From Paenibacillus sp. FSL K6-1330 (GTDB taxonomy: Bacteria; Bacillota; Bacilli; Paenibacillales; Paenibacillaceae): DNA of 64,000 bases. The stretch's first letter is position 1, and each line of letters opens with the position of its first letter. Under the pieces are notes generated by a model, which was not told where the DNA came from, ran no database searches, and saw only the letters and a list, made by a program, of their open reading frames with translations. The position numbers and the translations under genes were made by a program. The stretch is from the NCBI RefSeq assembly GCF_037976825.1, contig NZ_CP150269.1, positions 2,493,501 through 2,557,500 on the forward strand, read 5' to 3'. Positions 62,979 to 64,000 of the stretch are shown here, in pieces.

Positions 62979-64000
62979 TCACGCAAACGCTTGCCTTACA
63001 ATCCCAATGGCCTGGTCCAGTTCCGCTTTGGTGATGATGAGCGGAGGGGCGAAGCGGATAATGGATTCATGGGTTTCTTTGCAGAGCAAACCGAGATCCT
63101 TTAGTGTCTCGCAGTAGGTTCTGGCTGGAACCTTCAGTTCCATGCCGATGAATAGGCCCCTGCCGCGCACCTCCTGAATATCGCGATGCCGGATGGATCG
63201 AAGCTGCTGAAGAAAATAGTCGCCGAGCTCCTTGGAGCTGCCTTCCAGCCCTTCCTCCAGGAATACATCCATGGAAGCGATGGCTACCGCGCAGCCGAGG
63301 GGATTCCCGCCGAAGGTGGAGCCGTGGGACCCCGGCTCGAATACACCGAGAATATCGGCGTCCGCCGCCACGGCAGAGACTGGGAAAACACCGCCGCCCA
63401 GCGCTTTTCCGAGGATGTACATATCCGGCATGACATCCTCCCAGTCGCAGGCAAAACGTTTTCCTGTCCTGCCGAAGCCGGTCTGGATTTCGTCCGCGAG
63501 CAGAAGAACGCGATGCTGCTTGCACAGCTCCATTGCGCCGCTAAGGTATCCGTCAGGAGGGATAATGATGCCGGATTCTCCCTGGATCGGCTCTACAAGA
63601 AAGGCGGCCGTATTCGGTGAGATGGCCTGCTTCAGCGCTTCCAGGTCGCCATAGGGGATGACTTTGAAGCCCGGCGTGAAAGGGCCGAAGTCTTCCCGAT
63701 ATTCGCTGGATGAGGAGAAGGAAGTGACGGTGATGGTGCGGCCGTGGAAATTACCTTCGCAGACGATGATTTCGGCCTGATTGGCCGGTATGCCTTTCTT
63801 CCGGTAAGCATAGCGGCGTGCTGCCTTGAGTGCCGTCTCAACAGCCTCGGCCCCCGTATTCATGGGAAGAATCATGTCTTTGTGGGTGAAAGCAGACAGC
63901 TTCTCGTAAAACTCGCCCAGTTGATCATGATGGAATGCGCGCGAAGTCAGTGTCACCTTATCTGCTTGTTCCTTTAAAGCGCCGATTATTCGGGGATGAC
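62979..64000 (-). CDS. rocD: Ornithine--oxo-acid aminotransferase (3' part)
   Basis: About 340 C-terminal residues; the frame stays open to the window end, so the 5' end is missing. Converts ornithine and 2-oxoglutarate to glutamate semialdehyde and glutamate. [42 protein letters not shown] and the PLP lysine in [12 protein letters not shown] identify a class III ornithine aminotransferase. Internal ATGs are not the start. Confidence 0.92.
   Translation of the reverse strand, partial: HPRIIGALKEQADKVTLTSRAFHHDQLGEFYEKLSAFTHKDMILPMNTGAEAVETALKAARRYAYRKKGIPANQAEIIVCEGNFHGRTITVTSFSSSSEYREDFGPFTPGFKVIPYGDLEALKQAISPNTAAFLVEPIQGESGIIIPPDGYLSGAMELCKQHRVLLLADEIQTGFGRTGKRFACDWEDVMPDMYILGKALGGGVFPVSAVAADADILGVFEPGSHGSTFGGNPLGCAVAIASMDVFLEEGLEGSSKELGDYFLQQLRSIRHRDIQEVRGRGLFIGMELKVPARTYCETLKDLGLLCKETHESIIRFAPPLIITKAELDQAIGIVRQAFA

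Overview
This 64 kb window looks like a chromosomal segment of an endospore-forming Bacillota, most probably Paenibacillus. The evidence is Bacillus-type synteny (remA-gmk-rpoZ-coaBC-priA-def-fmt-rsmB-rlmN-prpC-prkC-rsgA-rpe-spoVM-rpmB-fakA-degV-recG), spoVM and a spoVIF-like gene, strong GGAGG ribosome binding sites, frequent TTG/GTG starts and mid-range GC. I saw no rRNA, tRNA, CRISPR array, prophage or intact insertion sequence.

Region 1 (1-21.8 kb, plus strand except rpmB) is conserved housekeeping: the 3' part of a methylenetetrahydrofolate reductase-type gene, yicC, remA, gmk, rpoZ, coaBC, priA, def, fmt, rsmB, rlmN, the PP2C phosphatase/PASTA kinase pair, rsgA, rpe, the 26-codon spoVM, rpmB (minus), fakA, a DegV protein, recG and spoVIF-like. 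About 0.4 kb between spoVM and rpmB holds two copies of a roughly 105-115 bp hairpin-forming repeat plus an inverted fragment.

Region 2 (21.9-27.7 kb) is mixed: an HMCES/YedK-type DNA-protein crosslink gene, a purine permease, a putative glycolipid-binding protein, a membrane diguanylate cyclase, and an arsenic operon scar. In the scar, an intact arsR with matching operators is followed by a flavoprotein start that runs directly into the last codons of arsC.

Region 3 (27.8-35.7 kb) is an aerobic respiration block: ctaA, a four-subunit haem-copper quinol oxidase (qoxABCD), ctaB, a YtkA-like lipoprotein, a lipoprotein cytochrome c, a Sco protein and a ResA/TlpA thioredoxin.

Region 4 (35.7-41.6 kb) has a MocR-type regulator, a zinc-sparing L33 gene behind a near-perfect Zur box, hypothetical and DUF1349 proteins, an esterase, two tiny membrane proteins and a Gfo/Idh/MocA oxidoreductase.

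Region 5 (41.8-53.4 kb) is a complete nitrate respiration island: narGHJI, nreABC (nitrate and oxygen sensing two-component system), a NarK transporter fused to a PAS domain, ywiC and a small conserved gene. Candidate NreC-type palindromes lie before narG and narK.

Region 6 (53.4-60 kb, minus strand) is a mannose module: an AraC regulator, a two-domain mannose-6-phosphate isomerase, a ROK kinase and a GH38 alpha-mannosidase. It suggests alpha-mannoside to mannose to mannose-6-P to fructose-6-P. Region 7 (60-64 kb) carries a YdhK-type lipoprotein, a TIGR01777-type epimerase, an ACR3/bile-acid-symporter-type transporter and the 3' part of rocD.
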